Below, in pieces: positions 23,878 to 35,553 of a stretch of DNA of 64,000 nucleotides (its first letter is position 1; each line of letters starts with the position of its first letter). The notes below the pieces were generated by a model. That model saw nothing but the letters and a program-made list of their open reading frames with translations. It did not search any database and was not told the DNA's origin. Where the stretch lies: the NCBI RefSeq assembly GCF_910592395.1, contig NC_088313.1, forward strand, positions 20,290,437 through 20,354,436, given 5' to 3'. Source of the DNA: Lineus longissimus (taxonomy: Eukaryota > Nemertea > Pilidiophora > Heteronemertea > Lineidae). The translations under genes were made by a program, and so were the position numbers.

Positions 23878-26837
23878 ATGGAAGTGTGTGTGGACTCAGT
23901 AGCCTCTGCAGTGAATGCTGAGGCTGGTGGTGAGTATGTTTTTGATGGCATGATTTTCACTCCAGTCTACAGATGAGATGGTCATGTGGGTGGTGTAAAC
24001 TAGAATATCTTCACGGTTAATGACGCCAGACAATGCCTCTCGAGCCATTGTCTGGCGCCTTAATATCTTGAAGATCTATTGTAAATATGGTTTGATGGTC
24101 CGACCCTAGGTGGTACTGGTGTATCTGGAAAAGGGCCTATAGTCATAGTGGCATGATGGCTGGCACAGTCTCTTCTTAGGAGGCAATGGCTGTCAAACGC
24201 ATCCTTTCATAGTTGTGTCAGAGCCACCCTCTGGCTCTGGCACCATTAACCGTGAAGACCTATTGTAAAGATGGTACATGTTTTCAGTATACCGGTAGTT
24301 ATCGTTGTAGTATTTCAAAAATGAGGCTTCATTGCCGGGATGATGTCATTTTCAGAATGAATTTTCTATCATATCATTCAGGTGCTGTCCGCATTGAATT
24401 ATGTAGCGGCCTGGCTGAAGGAGGAATTACACCATCCATTGGTAAGAGTTTGCCCAATCCAACCAACATCACTCTCCGCATCTTATCTATACTCTAGAAG
24501 ATTCTGCATGCTTGTGAATGAATTTGGTAAAATTTGTAAAATACTGCTATTACAAAATGATTCATGTGCTAATTAAGATTCCTGTGAAGAAGTGGCTGCT
24601 AAGTGCTTGACTGGAGTTGAACCAAAACATTAAAAAAAGGCAGGACAATTTATTTGAATGAATTTTTAATAATTTTCAGGTCTTTTCCAAGTTGTAAAAC
24701 AAGCTGTGAAAATTCCTGTCTTCGTGATGATCCGGCCAAGGGGAGGAGATTTCTTATATTCTGAGGAAGAGTATGAAGTCATGAGGATGGATCTCATAGC
24801 GTTGAAGGATCAAGGAGCAGATGGATTTGTTTTTGGTATCTTGGGAAGGTAGCATTCTTTTTCTGCCTTGACTAAAAAAATCCATGGGCAATGATATCAT
24901 AGTTATTCTAGGGAAACCTGGGGAATTTCGATACATCATACATGTTCATGTATATTGACAGAGTAGACACTCCTGCCCCATTCAGAGACATCAATTCAAA
25001 ATTGATAAGTCTATTTCACTGGTGCTCAAGAGAACAGTGGAAGGGGAAATTGATTGGAGCTTAAAACTTGCTTTTGTGGTTCCATGCTAATCATCTGTAC
25101 ATGATTTGATTGTTAAGGTGTTAGGATTGGGCACCCCTGCCCCTGCAGGCCTACTATCCCAGTAAGACCATTAATTGTTCTGAAACTGACCATACTTCAT
25201 TGGTCAGTGAAGCTTTGTCATGTTTGCCACCTATGTTTGATTAATCCCATGATTAATCCCATGATTGACTAGGCTGGGTTCCTCCATACCACTCACATGT
25301 ATGCATTTGGCCATATGACCTCACCCTATGAACATGCTGTAGTGTTGCCTCATGATGGCCTGGATCCAGAGGGCCTCACACCTTTGTGGGACTGCACATT
25401 GTATGTTGCATTGTACCCTTATGTGTACACATTGTGCTGAAGCCATCCTTATTGTCTCGGCATATTGGTTGTCTGAAAGCCAGGGTAGCTAGGCTCTTAT
25501 GTTTTATCCTAACATAGTCTTAGACTATTTTTACATGTAAATGATGATATGTACGTCTTTCAGAGATGGGCATGTTGACAGAACTCGGTGCAGAGAACTT
25601 CTTAGTAAGTATAACGGCAGATAAAGTTTTAAAAATCATTCCCTTTCAAGCCTTTTCTCAAACTTGGGCCAGGGTTTTCAGTGAGCAAGTTCGTCTCTGA
25701 GCTTTTAGTACAAACAGACAAGTAGGGAACATTCTGATGGTGGGTGTAGTTGTTGTCCTAAAATAGTGCAATGAAACTTGCATGCATGATTGGAATTTCA
25801 ATCTTTTCAGGTACAATCATTACTATAGCGACAATCTTTGTCTAATGTTAATTTCCAGTAAGTATGTTGCCTGGAGAAGACACTAGATGTCTCCCTCGCA
25901 TAAACTTAAAAGGGGCATTCCAAAGGTTCCGTCTCTGTTGCAGGTTATGCTAGGCCCCTACCTGTCACATTCCATCGAGGTGAGTCCAAGCTAAGTTTGT
26001 GTCGATATCCTGATTTACTAAGAGGTGTACATCCTGACAATCGGCAGCAATAACTGTCAGAAGATGTTATTCCAATTTTTTCAGATCTTGAGTGTATCCT
26101 TATGTCTAATTTATTATCTGTGGCATGCATCCATGTATAAATAGTTTTAAAAGCATATGAACTATACTTACTATCCAGCTATTGATATGACACCAGATAT
26201 CTACCGTGCTCTTGATGAGGTCATCAGCATCGGTTGTGAGAGAGTGTTAACTAGTGGTGGTGATACGTCGGCTCTGGATGGACTGCCCATCATTACGAAA
26301 ATGATTGAGATAGCCAAAGGCCGTATTATCATCATGCCCGGTATGTGAAATATCTAACGTCAAGTGTGTTATCATACTAGTCTTACAGATGTATCCCAAA
26401 GCACTTTTGTTGGGGCCGTGTTTCGGAAAATCTGTCATTGTTCATGTACTTTGTATACCAATGCAAATGCCTTCACAAGCAAGCAGTCTAAAATTTCTCA
26501 ATATTTTGTTAGCTCCGATTAGTGTCATCTTATTTGTGGCCAACAGTTATAATCCACTGAACCTTTTTTTTCCCTTGAATTCCTATCCTTTTCCATTGCA
26601 GGTGGAGGGATCACAGAAAGGAATTTAAAGCGAATCATCAAAGGGACTGGTGCGAGGGAATTCCATTGCTCAGCCAGGTCAACACTGCCATCAATGATGA
26701 TGTTTACTAAAGACAACATTCGAATGGGTGCATCTTATGCACCGCCAGAATTCAGTACAAAAATCACAGACGCTGATCGGGTGCGCTCTCTCATGACCAT
26801 AGTAACAGATGTTTGGCAAGATCATCAGCACATATAG
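23878..26837 (+). CDS. CUTC: Copper homeostasis protein CutC
   Basis: Seven coding exons: 23878-23929, 24382-24441, 24680-24848, 25564-25604, 25944-25979, 26179-26340 and 26602-26837 (stop TAG). They total 756 bp, 251 aa, with every intron GT-AG and in phase. Human CUTC is 273 aa, the difference being a short N-terminal extension. Conserved blocks are MEVCVDSVASAVNAEAGG, IELCSGLAEGG, FVMIRPRGGDFLYS, DGHVDR, PLPVTFHRAID, CERVLTSGGDTSAL, GRIIIMPGGGI and EFHCSAR. Together they form the PF03932 TIM barrel. The two cysteines that bind Cu(I) in human CUTC (in EVCV and ELCSG) are both present. CutC is a cytosolic/nuclear copper-binding protein implicated in copper tolerance; its enzymatic role, if any, is unsettled. 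It is divergent from WDR11. Confidence 0.96.
24008..24258. mobile_element. Foldback/MITE-like element in CUTC intron 1
   Basis: Inverted ends TCTTCACGGTTAATG (24008-24022) and the complement CATTAACCGTGAAGA (about 24244-24258) bracket about 250 bp. An internal perfect inverted repeat, CGCCAGACAATG against CATTGTCTGGCG, lies at 24024-24057. No transposase is present and no target-site duplication was settled. It lies inside CUTC intron 1. Confidence 0.55.
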
Positions 26838-27414
26838 GGCAACATTTTCAACTTTTCTTACCACTTTTAGAAAAACTGGAGATTGAATGTTTCTTACGAT
26901 ATTTGCTTACAGTACTTTGGTTAGGATTATGAAAAGCACCTTTTAGAACAGTTAATTTGTGGCATATGTCTGTTGTGAGCTTCAGGTAGATAATTAGATC
27001 TTTTTTAAAATGCTACTTGACAATCTTTGGCCATGATGCAATAACCAAACCAGCGTTTGGTCCAGTTTTGGCTACTTCAAATGCTAACTTGCACAGGAAC
27101 TTTGGCAGCTGTCTAGTGCAAGAGTGTAGCCAACTCAAAAACATCAAAGGTAAACAATTTCGTCATTCTGAGCCACTCTGGTTTAAAGCTCAAAGAAAAT
27201 GTTTCCATTCAGTGAGTGACCAGTGATAATAGAGAAATTCGGATGAATTTACAACTGTGCTTTGTGACTGAGTAAAAGTCAAGTCACCTCCAGTTCAACT
27301 AATTTGAGGGGACGAATGCACACTATTGACCCTTCCCTAATTCTTGCATGACTTGTTGAAAATTAATTAAATTTAGACCTTTTGCATGATGCATTTCTCT
27401 AATAACCTGTAATG
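26838..27414 (+). other. CUTC 3' UTR and flank
   Basis: No coding signal is seen. ATTAAA at 27366-27371 is a possible polyadenylation signal; no canonical AATAAA was found nearby. Confidence 0.35.
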
Positions 27415-27697
27415 TTAACACCTTCAGCGCCGAACCACGTAGATCCACGTGGCCCAAATCCCCCCTCTGAGCTGGTTATTGGAGTCTCATGGACTTCATG
27501 AAGGAACTACGACATCGCCATCTTCAGGGCTAGGTAAGAACTGAAAAGACCTTTTCTTGTCTTTTCAGAACCTGCCTTGCCCTGAAGATGGCGATGGCGT
27601 AGTTTCATGAAGTCCATGAGACTCCGATAACCAGCTCAAAGGGGAGGGGAGGATTTGGGCCACGTAGATCTACGTGGTTCGGCGCTGAAAGTGTTAA
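27415..27697. mobile_element. TTAA-flanked near-perfect palindromic MITE (275 bp)
   Basis: The element spans 27419-27693 between TTAA at 27415-27418 and TTAA at 27694-27697. Its left arm begins CACCTTCAGCGCCGAACCAC and the reverse complement of its right end begins CACTTTCAGCGCCGAACCAC. The two arms, each about 130 bp, pair along nearly their whole length with a loop of only a few bases near 27555. The TTAA duplication is the hallmark of piggyBac-superfamily insertion. There is no coding capacity. Confidence 0.85.
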
Positions 27698-30098
27698 ATG
27701 TAAATGTTTTGGACATGTGTTTGTGACTGTATTTGTGTTTGCGATGAAATACATACTCTTTGATTATGCTACTTCCCTTATAATACCTTATTGATATGGT
27801 TCACAGAATGGTCCCTGGCTCAACTGGATTTTGAATAGCTATTGTCAAATTAATTAAGTGTGTGGGTATTTTGTGTAGAAGCTAGATATCATCATGTCAT
27901 TGCTCTTGCATTGCAGAGGGGGAGGGGCAATAAGTTTATTCTTTATAGACTTGTCATGACCAGTTTATTACTCTGTTAAACATACATGTAAATGGACTTG
28001 TCAAACTGTTTATTTACATTAAATTCTGTTCATTGTTTTGTTATCGTTTTTACTCGCTAGTTTCGTGACTGGACATTCAGTTAGTTTTGATGGGTTTTCA
28101 TATGGGTGAGGGCTTAAGGTAGGAGCCAGAGATAGATTGCGGCTCCATTAACTGAGTGATAAAGAGTCCTTGTACAAGCAAGAATAGTGCTCCAAGTGCT
28201 GATGTCTACTGTGAGAATCAATCTGCTCTGCCTGGCTCCTTCCTATAGTCTCGATCCCTTCCATGCAATGAGACATCTTTGAAAATTCAAGAGGTTGGCT
28301 GTAATCGATGTTGTATGCTGAATTCGGAAGTGTTGGCTTCTCTGTCAGTAAAATAAAGGATCTCTGTTCAGTACAATTGTCAGCCTTTTTTTTATGGCAT
28401 CGATCCTCTATCAGCCTGATAAGGGTGACAACTCCCATGACGAATTTTGGTCCAATGCGATTCTTGACTTCGCCACTAGGGGGCCAAAACTTAAAACATG
28501 AAGGGCCGAATTCATAAAAGTTGTTTAGCAAAGGTAGTGTTTACTGCTGCATAGACAGGCCTGCATTTGAACTTAAATGAAGCTTTTATTGACCTCAAAC
28601 GGATAAAGTCGAAGTTAAATGTGTCCACCCATAAACGCCATGAATGCAGCCAAAAAAGTACCATGTCTTGCTTATAATTGATTCATTCTGGATAACCTAT
28701 TCATGGTTCTGGTACACCAAGCAAGGATACGTTACACTTTCACCGCGTGTATCGCACATGTTTTTGATTTGAGGTAGGCCTACTCCAGTTTTTTCCCCCA
28801 TTGTGTCGTGCAACTGGATCAATGCCTCGCAAAGTACACGTACGGGGCTTAAGTGCCGCTTTAAGTTCTTGTCCTCGTTTTAAGGCAGAACAGGTGTCAA
28901 CTGAGCATAAAGAAGGGAATGTGTACGGAGAAAGATTTTCACTTAGTTCAGGTAGACCAAGGAATTCTTATAGGAAAACAAAAACCTATAGAAACCTCTT
29001 TGAAAAGACAAGGCAAATGGTCTCGAACTGATTTGTCTTCAAGATGGGTTGTTCCCCTAATACAACATCGCCCAGAGCGAGGTGAGGGAGACATTCGCAT
29101 CCCGGAATAGTATCAATGCGAACGTCATCTCTTGTCTCCGGTGTCTCCTTGACAGTGGTCATCTCTCGTAAGGAGGTTGGGCTCCGACCTAGCTTTGATA
29201 TTCATACATCAGTAAAGTTTTATACGTTATAACTTAAGAGTTGAGATATATAATCGTTGTTTGCGCCCAGGTTCCACTCCTGCACTAGTCAGAATATCTC
29301 AGTTGATGAAATGTCAAAAAATTGCCCTTGGCCAACAAGAAACCTGCCGGCAGTTATCTTTCCATTTTATATTATATGTCAGTTCCATTTCTGTATTTCA
29401 GAGCAGGTCGCTATGAAGTACATTCGGAAGGTGATATCCTGATATCTTGTTCAGCATGCCTTACATGTCACTGTATGGCTTCCGCCTGCAACATAAATTT
29501 TCGAGAAATATAGCCCTACTGATATTGATTTGACTCCCAGGCGACGGCATATTTGGCGACACCCGCCAGTTTTACAATGTTCTGACCACATGTGCAGTGA
29601 TGTTGTTGAGGTTCGATTGATCCTTGCCTGCACATGTTAGAGTATTTTCTTAAATACCAGTCCGCACCTCGGAATGATCGATTGGAAACAATTTGAGATA
29701 TTCAGTTTGTCGAAGGAACGGGCGAGATACTGCAACGACGCGCTCTGTTACTATTAGTTCACGAAATTACTACGCCTCTCTCCAAGTAAGTATGTTTTTT
29801 ATAAGTTGGCTTTTGAATAATCGTAGTTATGATGAAAACTTGTATAGACAGGTGGGGGAACACTTTCCCACAGTGATTTGATGAAATACTTACGGTAGCT
29901 ACGTTACAGTTAGTCCGGCTGCCCCTGGATAAACGTCTGGAGTCAGCAGCATCATCCATCTGATCCACTCGGCGCTTGCATACAACTGACCCTGGTCTTC
30001 GAGGATGCAGCCGTATAGACTAGCTTCGTTTACAGGTTGTTGGTCAGCCAATATTTTGGATAACCTTACCATCCTTTTCCTTTCTTTCAGTTGCCGGC
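27698..30098. other. Intergenic between CUTC and the six-cysteine peptide gene
   Basis: No gene is supported. Frames up to about 127 codons exist on the minus strand (28148-28531), but with no splice context or recognisable domain. 29028-29092 carries the second copy of the dispersed repeat. A GTAAGT donor at 29786 could end a 5' UTR exon of the next gene. Confidence 0.45.
29028..29092 (+). repeat. Short dispersed repeat, copy 2
   Basis: Contains GTCTTCAAGATGGGTTGTTC then ACATCGCCCAGAGCGAGG. It matches the minus-strand module at 4165-4262, about 25 kb away. Confidence 0.6.
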
Positions 30099-30973
30099 AT
30101 GGATGGTAAAGGATATCTAATTGTGCTCGTGGCACTCATCACCCTAATTTGTAAGTAGTCTCTCTCTTTAAAAGAGAATATATACCGCGATGTTAAAAGC
30201 TTAAAGGAGGTCAAAATGGTAACTTTGATAGGTTGTAGGTTGAGATTGAGACTCACTAGCTTGGATCCGCGAGCCTCGGGTAAATATCATATAGTGCGGT
30301 GAGAATCCCTAGCATACTACTCCGACGCGATGGTAGTGTGATGAGACGGTCATGCTTGAATATTATGTCTGCTGAAAATGAATGAATCCATGATAGAAAC
30401 GTTCTGCTATTGATCCCATTTTGTGGGCGTCTCCCCTGAAATGTCGTGTTCATTCGGTAACGTGTTCTTCTCTTTGCAGATACCACGGAAGGCTGGACCG
30501 ACGAACAGTTGAAGTTGGAATGCTCAGGTAAGATGGCGAGGTTTATTTGTCATGGGTCACTTCAAGAGGTCTTTCAGTATGTACGGGAAACATTATGGTG
30601 AAAATGGAAGATTTTTCCCCGAAGAATGAGGTCTTTTACATCCCCCTGAACCCCTTACCTACGCTATTGTCATTATCACTGTGTGTCTTATGAGTGCCGA
30701 CGCGTACGACTACATATTTAGCTTTTTTTTCTATTCGTTTGAAACAGTTTTTTCTTTCACTCTTCATGTCGTTTATAACGATTTTTCTCTCTCGTCTCAT
30801 TTGCTTAATTCTTCGTGTCAGGTTGCAAGTGGACTGAGCAAAACAACCGCCTCAATGTCTGCAAGAGCGTTGGTGAAGCCTGGGAGGACAGAACGGGTCT
30901 GAAATGTACCTGTCCGAAGGCCGGAGAAGCAAAGTGCAAGAGGGGAGAAAATAATCCGGTCGAAGGAGTATGA
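30099..30973 (+). CDS. Small secreted cysteine-rich peptide (83 aa)
   Basis: Three coding exons, 30099-30150, 30480-30527 and 30822-30973, total 252 bp (83 aa); phases match and all introns are GT-AG. Exon 1 encodes a classical signal peptide (MDGKGYLIVLVALITLI). Exon 2 encodes a short acidic linker (TTEGWTDEQLKLEC). Exon 3 encodes the core, beginning GCKWTEQNNRLNVCK and later CTCPKAGEAKCKRG, ending at TGA. The mature part has six cysteines spaced C-x2-C-x12-C-x14-C-x1-C-x8-C and is basic near its end. An acceptor TTTCTTTCAG at 30090, just before the ATG, implies a non-coding 5' exon, perhaps ending at 29785. I do not recognise the family. It could be an antimicrobial, protease-inhibitor-like, venom-type or signalling peptide; no function is assigned. 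Confidence 0.75.
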
Positions 30974-32010
30974 GACAACTTGCAAAAATTGAAGCTGACC
31001 AGTTGAAGGAGATTTACGAAGCTAACTCCAAAAGATCTGCTACTGGTGCCCAACCAAAAAACATTTTTGCTTAAAATTCTGGCAGTTAAATGTATGTATA
31101 CCTTTGATAGCCAAGATAGTGAATTGTCTCTTTGAACTCTGACTTATTCATTCATTTTGCAATACTTTCTTCAATTCCCACTCAATATCAACAGGCAACC
31201 GCAATTGAGAAATTAAAAAACCCAAATCATTGCAAAAAAATCTGCTTTTCGTTCTTCCCTTATGTGTGAGCGGTCGTCTGCCAAGTGTAGTCTCTTCATA
31301 TTCAGGTACCAGCGGGGCAATGATGCAAGAAGTTGGGTAATCAGTCCAGCATGAGCGTTCCCCCATTCGAATGAACTGCGTAACGACTCAAAAAAAATGT
31401 TAAAACCAAGAATTAACAAAAAAGAGTCTTTATTAGTTCTTGGTGAAACGAGTAAATCGATTGAACCAAAAGGAGGTCGTGGTCACCATTGGGTTACATG
31501 AACTCAACGGATACTTTATACACAACGTGGGAACTGAACCATTTTTATATTTTTTCTCTTATTGAAGAATGAATGACCGAATGGCTCCGGACCTCCAACC
31601 TTACTATGTTTCCAGCTTTCATATACGTGCTGCATTCGAGGCAGGTATCCTCATTGTGGTCGAGAAAATAAACCATCCAAATCGCCTTTAACGTCTTGAA
31701 ACAGATCCCATGCTCATTTGAGATCTCTGGTCTCTGTGTCAGCCACATCGTCTTGTCCTGGCTTACATTTTCATTGATTTCTAAGTCGTTGTTCTTCTTG
31801 ATGTGAATTTTAGTACAGACAAAACGTGCGATTGGTAGACTTTTATTCCTATCACTTAGTACTAGGGCAAAGCCAGACGAGCCCATGAGATATGTGGAAT
31901 GCATCAAGCAACGAGAATAGATCGAGAAGGTACCTGGGATTCCATAGATAGTTTAGTTGCAATACTTGCCGCGCTGTTCAGGGTGTCGTTTCAGCAAGTA
32001 CCAGGTATTA
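30974..32010. other. 3' flank of peptide gene, no further gene seen
   Basis: A-rich and T-rich stretches and isolated short frames only. No domain, splice-consistent exon or RNA gene was recognised. Confidence 0.4.
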
Positions 32011-32209
32011 GGCTGCGATTATATAGAGTTCACGTTTTCACATGTTACTTGTCACTGTTCACTCATGCGTGACTTGAACAACGAACAGGTCAATTCCAAA
32101 GATCGGGCTACATACGATTCACGAGGTCACTTAACGCCCTCATGTTGAGTTTTCAAGCCTAAGTCAGTTAACTCGTGACAAGTGAATCAAGACAAGTGAC
32201 AACGTGAAC
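32011..32209 (+). mobile_element. MITE family copy A
   Basis: Begins GGCTGCGATTATATAGAGTT, then CACGTTTTCAC, and ends with CAAGTGACAACGTGAAC, the inverted counterpart. The internal sequence (ATGCGTGACTTGAA, GGGCTACATACGATTCACGA, GTTAACTCGTGACAAGTGAA) is shared with copies B, C, D and F. It has no coding capacity and is preceded by TTA. Confidence 0.8.
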
Positions 32210-33189
32210 ACTGACAAACATTCGGCTTATTGGGGGCATCACTCGGAAAGAAATCACTCGGAAACTTGTTTAATTATATTTTTTATTGACAATCATAGAA
32301 TTAATGAAAACTTCAATATACAGAACTTTAATAACTTTTCAATATACTTTTGAGACCGCGTATTGGAGATAGATCAAGAGTATTTACAAAATGTTTCAGA
32401 AATACAGTAACTTACACTAAAGTGTCTTCGCTCAGGCTAGTGCAAAGACCGGGGGACAGCTTTGGCGCCACTCTATATTCCCAATATGGTCATTACAAAC
32501 GAACAACGGCAACGATATAGGGCCAGCATGAAGGCCTATTTGAAAATATGTACGCATATAAACAAATCTGAAAAAAATTAAAGATGTGTGTTTTCGTATT
32601 GATTTCCATGGGGTGTTTTCTGCAAGTAAATGTTACGAACTAATAAAGTCTGGAGACTTTATAACTAGACGTTCCAAGATGAGGCAGATGTGGTAAAAAA
32701 CATGCCTGCTATCGTGTAAAATAGTATGTAATAGCAAGTTGCTATCAACGACAGCTCAAGTCTCCCGGTAATATCAAAGTCCCTTATATTCGTCACACAA
32801 GGCACTTGGTTTCATTTGGATTTGACAAACAGTTCAACGGAGCAATTTTAACTGAGAACGCTTACTATGAATGGTGCTTGATATAAAAACCTACTTCATG
32901 ACGCTTCGGCAAGTCTTAGCGAAATGTTCTAGGCCTATTTGTTTTGTTTTTGTTCCAGTCTCTTAAGAAAGTAGGCTGATCTGTTTGTGAAAATGTAGTC
33001 GTGTGTATTCTTGGCAAGACAACATTCATGATAATGGACATTCACTGCCGCAGGTCCGTGGTGAGAAAATTTCCGGTGTACATCCACGGGCATCTGATGA
33101 CTCTTTCCATTCCTTCTCTTAGCATCCTGAACTTCAGTGCAACACTCGGCACTTATGACCGAGCTGATCTAATAGACAGCGGGTGTTCC
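32210..33189. other. Intergenic, GPCR 3' side
   Basis: Probable 3' UTR of the minus-strand GPCR plus AT-rich intergenic sequence. No gene is seen. Confidence 0.35.
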
Positions 33190-34834
33190 TCACATTGCAT
33201 ATTCGTCTCTTTGTGAGTGCGTATAACTATGCCTGGAGCATACATATCTAAAGCTACAGGAACACGGACACATATCCTTCATCGCTCTGCGAAATTTCAT
33301 TGAAAGGAAAGCATATAGTATCGGATTTAAACCACTGTTGAAAAACATTAAAAACATGGAGATTGGGTTGAAAAGGTCTGGAACAGTTTCGCCCCAGGCC
33401 TGCATAAGGGAGCGAAAGTGGTAAGGTAGAGAGCATAATGCGAATGAACCGACGACGACGATCAGCAACCTAATCACTTTCCGCCGAGAACGCAAAACAT
33501 TCTCCGCCCCTGACGATGATTCTGTTATAGTTTGTATCTTCTGGCGATAGAGGGCCTCCGATGCCTTACCGCGGCGCCACCTGTCCAAGCAGCTAATTGT
33601 TGTGGCACAAATTGGGGGGACTTCCGTGCTATTGGAAGAAAAAGACACTGAAGGTTTATCCTCGGCCACATGATGATGACCCCCGCCATGAGCCGTGTCA
33701 TGGTACTTATTTTGCCGCTTTACACTTTGCCGTGTGAGGGCGACACTGTCCTCTTTACCGTCTGCAAATTTACTAAAACCCGTCTCATGATTTGAAGTGT
33801 AATTTGGCGACGATGGAGGATGTGCATCCCCGTTATTTTCGTCCAAGTTTATCAATACCATCGGATGTCCTGCGTTAGTCAGGATAGCGGACGAGCGGCG
33901 ACCTCCAAGAGCAGAATGCGTCATGGTAGTCTCGCGGAAACTTGTCGTCCGTCGGCCTGATGTGATGTTCATTTCGCTTCCAATTTTCGTACTTCGCCAC
34001 AAAACTATTCCAATTTTTATATAAACAAACGTCACTAGACTTAAAGGCATCGCATACCACAGGAAAAAGTTCACAGTAGTATACACCCTGCGGTCTATTT
34101 TGAAACCTATCGGTCGGCAATACCTCAAAATGATGCTTTCAGGTCCGCCGATCTTCAACACAACCTCGTCGAAAAGAAATAACTGCATTGCGTTGTAGCT
34201 AAACGATACCACCCATACTCCAACTGTGACCAACACTAAGCGGCGCCACGTGTTCAGTATGCGAGTCTTCATGCACCACGTGATGGCAATATAACGTTCG
34301 AGTGAAATCACAACGAGTAGGGACACTGAGGCCGAGTAACTGAATTGTTGGACGAAGAAGTTCAGCTTACACATAATCTGAAAAGATAGAAAAGAAATTG
34401 TTTATTTCGGATTGCGGCAAAATCACCAAAAAGCATTGCCCTAAGGTCGCGATTTTATAGAGTTCACGTTTTCACGTTTCACGTTTAACGTGTCACTGTT
34501 CACTTTTCATGCGTGACATGAAGAACGAACAAGTCATTTCCAAAGAGCGGGCTACATACGATTCACGATGTCACTTTTCACCCTCACGTCGTGTTTTCAA
34601 GCCTAGCTAAGTCAGTTAACTCGTGACAAGTGAAACATGACAAGTGACAACGTGAACCAAAAACGATACTTACCCTTCCTGACACCCACACTGTGTTCAT
34701 GTATAGGAACAATGTTGGTAAGACACAGAAGATCCCAACGAACAGATCAGCTAGGGCCAGGTTGGCCAAGAGGTAATTAGTCACACTGCGCATGCGTCGG
34801 CTTCTCAGGACTACAAATATCACAAGCAGGTTTC
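33190..34834 (-). CDS. Rhodopsin-family neuropeptide GPCR, trissin-receptor-like (5' exon missing)
   Basis: Two exons: 34834-34674 (161 bp) and 34377-33190 (1188 bp with stop). Exon 1 starts within TM1 (GNLLVIFVVLRSRRM) and runs through TM2 (NYLLANLALADL) to extracellular loop 1 (VWVSGR). Exon 2 holds TM3 with the ERY variant of DRY (SLERYIAI), TM4-5, a long third intracellular loop of about 150 residues rich in Ser, His and Asn, TM6 (FALCSLPYHFRSLMQAW), TM7 (NSGLNPILYAF) and a Cys cluster (CPCSCS) likely to be palmitoylated. The combination of SRRMRSVTNY, LPYHxRxLMQxW and the long ICL3 resembles insect trissin receptors; orexin/QRFP-type relatives are the alternative. The N-terminus and start of TM1 need an upstream exon ending in a phase-1 G, which I could not locate up to 64 kb. 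Acceptor and donor sites are good. Confidence 0.9.
34445..34656 (+). mobile_element. MITE family copy B, inside GPCR intron
   Basis: Begins GGTCGCGATTTTATAGAGTT and ends GACAACGTGAAC, with the same internal blocks as copy A. It occupies about 210 of the 296 bp of the GPCR intron 34378-34673 and ends 17 bp from the donor. Confidence 0.85.
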
Positions 34835-35362
34835 CTGCAAAGAAAAAGGGGTAAACGTTTTCAGTTGACGACAGTCTATGTGACGTCTGCAGGGAGTGAT
34901 CGAAGTTTCGAGGGATCGATTAAGCAACCCATTTAAAAGATGGGTCAATGTACAGTTTTGTCAACTGTATGCCTCTTGCTATGAAATGTTTAAAGACAAT
35001 TATGTTACTCTATTTTAACAGTAATGGCTTTGAAAATTTATATACCACAAAATCATTGAAATCGACAGCAGCCGGAGTTGATTACAACTTTAATTGATGA
35101 ATGTTCTTCAGCGGGCTTTAGGCTGTCGGTTCCAACGATCCCCTTGCGGAGAAGTAACGCTAATCTGTCAGTCAATTATCACTAATTTATCATGAGGAGC
35201 TCAATTTGCATTATACATGTCAAGGTGAAGTGAATATGTCACGACTTAAACAATTATTCAACGCGCTCACAATAAATTGTCAATTTAGAAATGAGGAATC
35301 CTGTGATTGTATGGAACAGACGCGCAATGCAGAGAGCGACTTGAGCTTGACATCTTCATCCA

Positions 35363-35553
35363 GGCCGCGATTTTATAGAGTTCACGTTTTCACATGTAAC
35401 GTGTCACTGTTCATTTTTCATGCATGAAGAACGAACAGGTCATTTCCAAAGTGCGGGCTACATACGATTCACGATGTCACCTTTCACCCTCTCGCCTTGT
35501 TTTCAAGTCAGTTACCCCGTGACAAGTGAAACGTAACACTGTATAATCCCAGC
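35363..35553 (+). mobile_element. MITE family copy C
   Basis: Begins GGCCGCGATTTTATAGAGTT and contains the family core (CATACGATTCACGATGTCAC). Its right end is shorter and diverged (GTATAATCCCAGCC). Confidence 0.75.

Noticed and set aside
28148-28531. 127-codon minus-strand frame
   Set aside because: No domain, no biased composition and no splice-consistent neighbours; most likely chance.
30099-30973. Six-cysteine peptide as the trissin-like ligand of the nearby GPCR
   Set aside because: Trissin-type spacing with clustered and adjacent cysteines is not present; closeness alone is not evidence.
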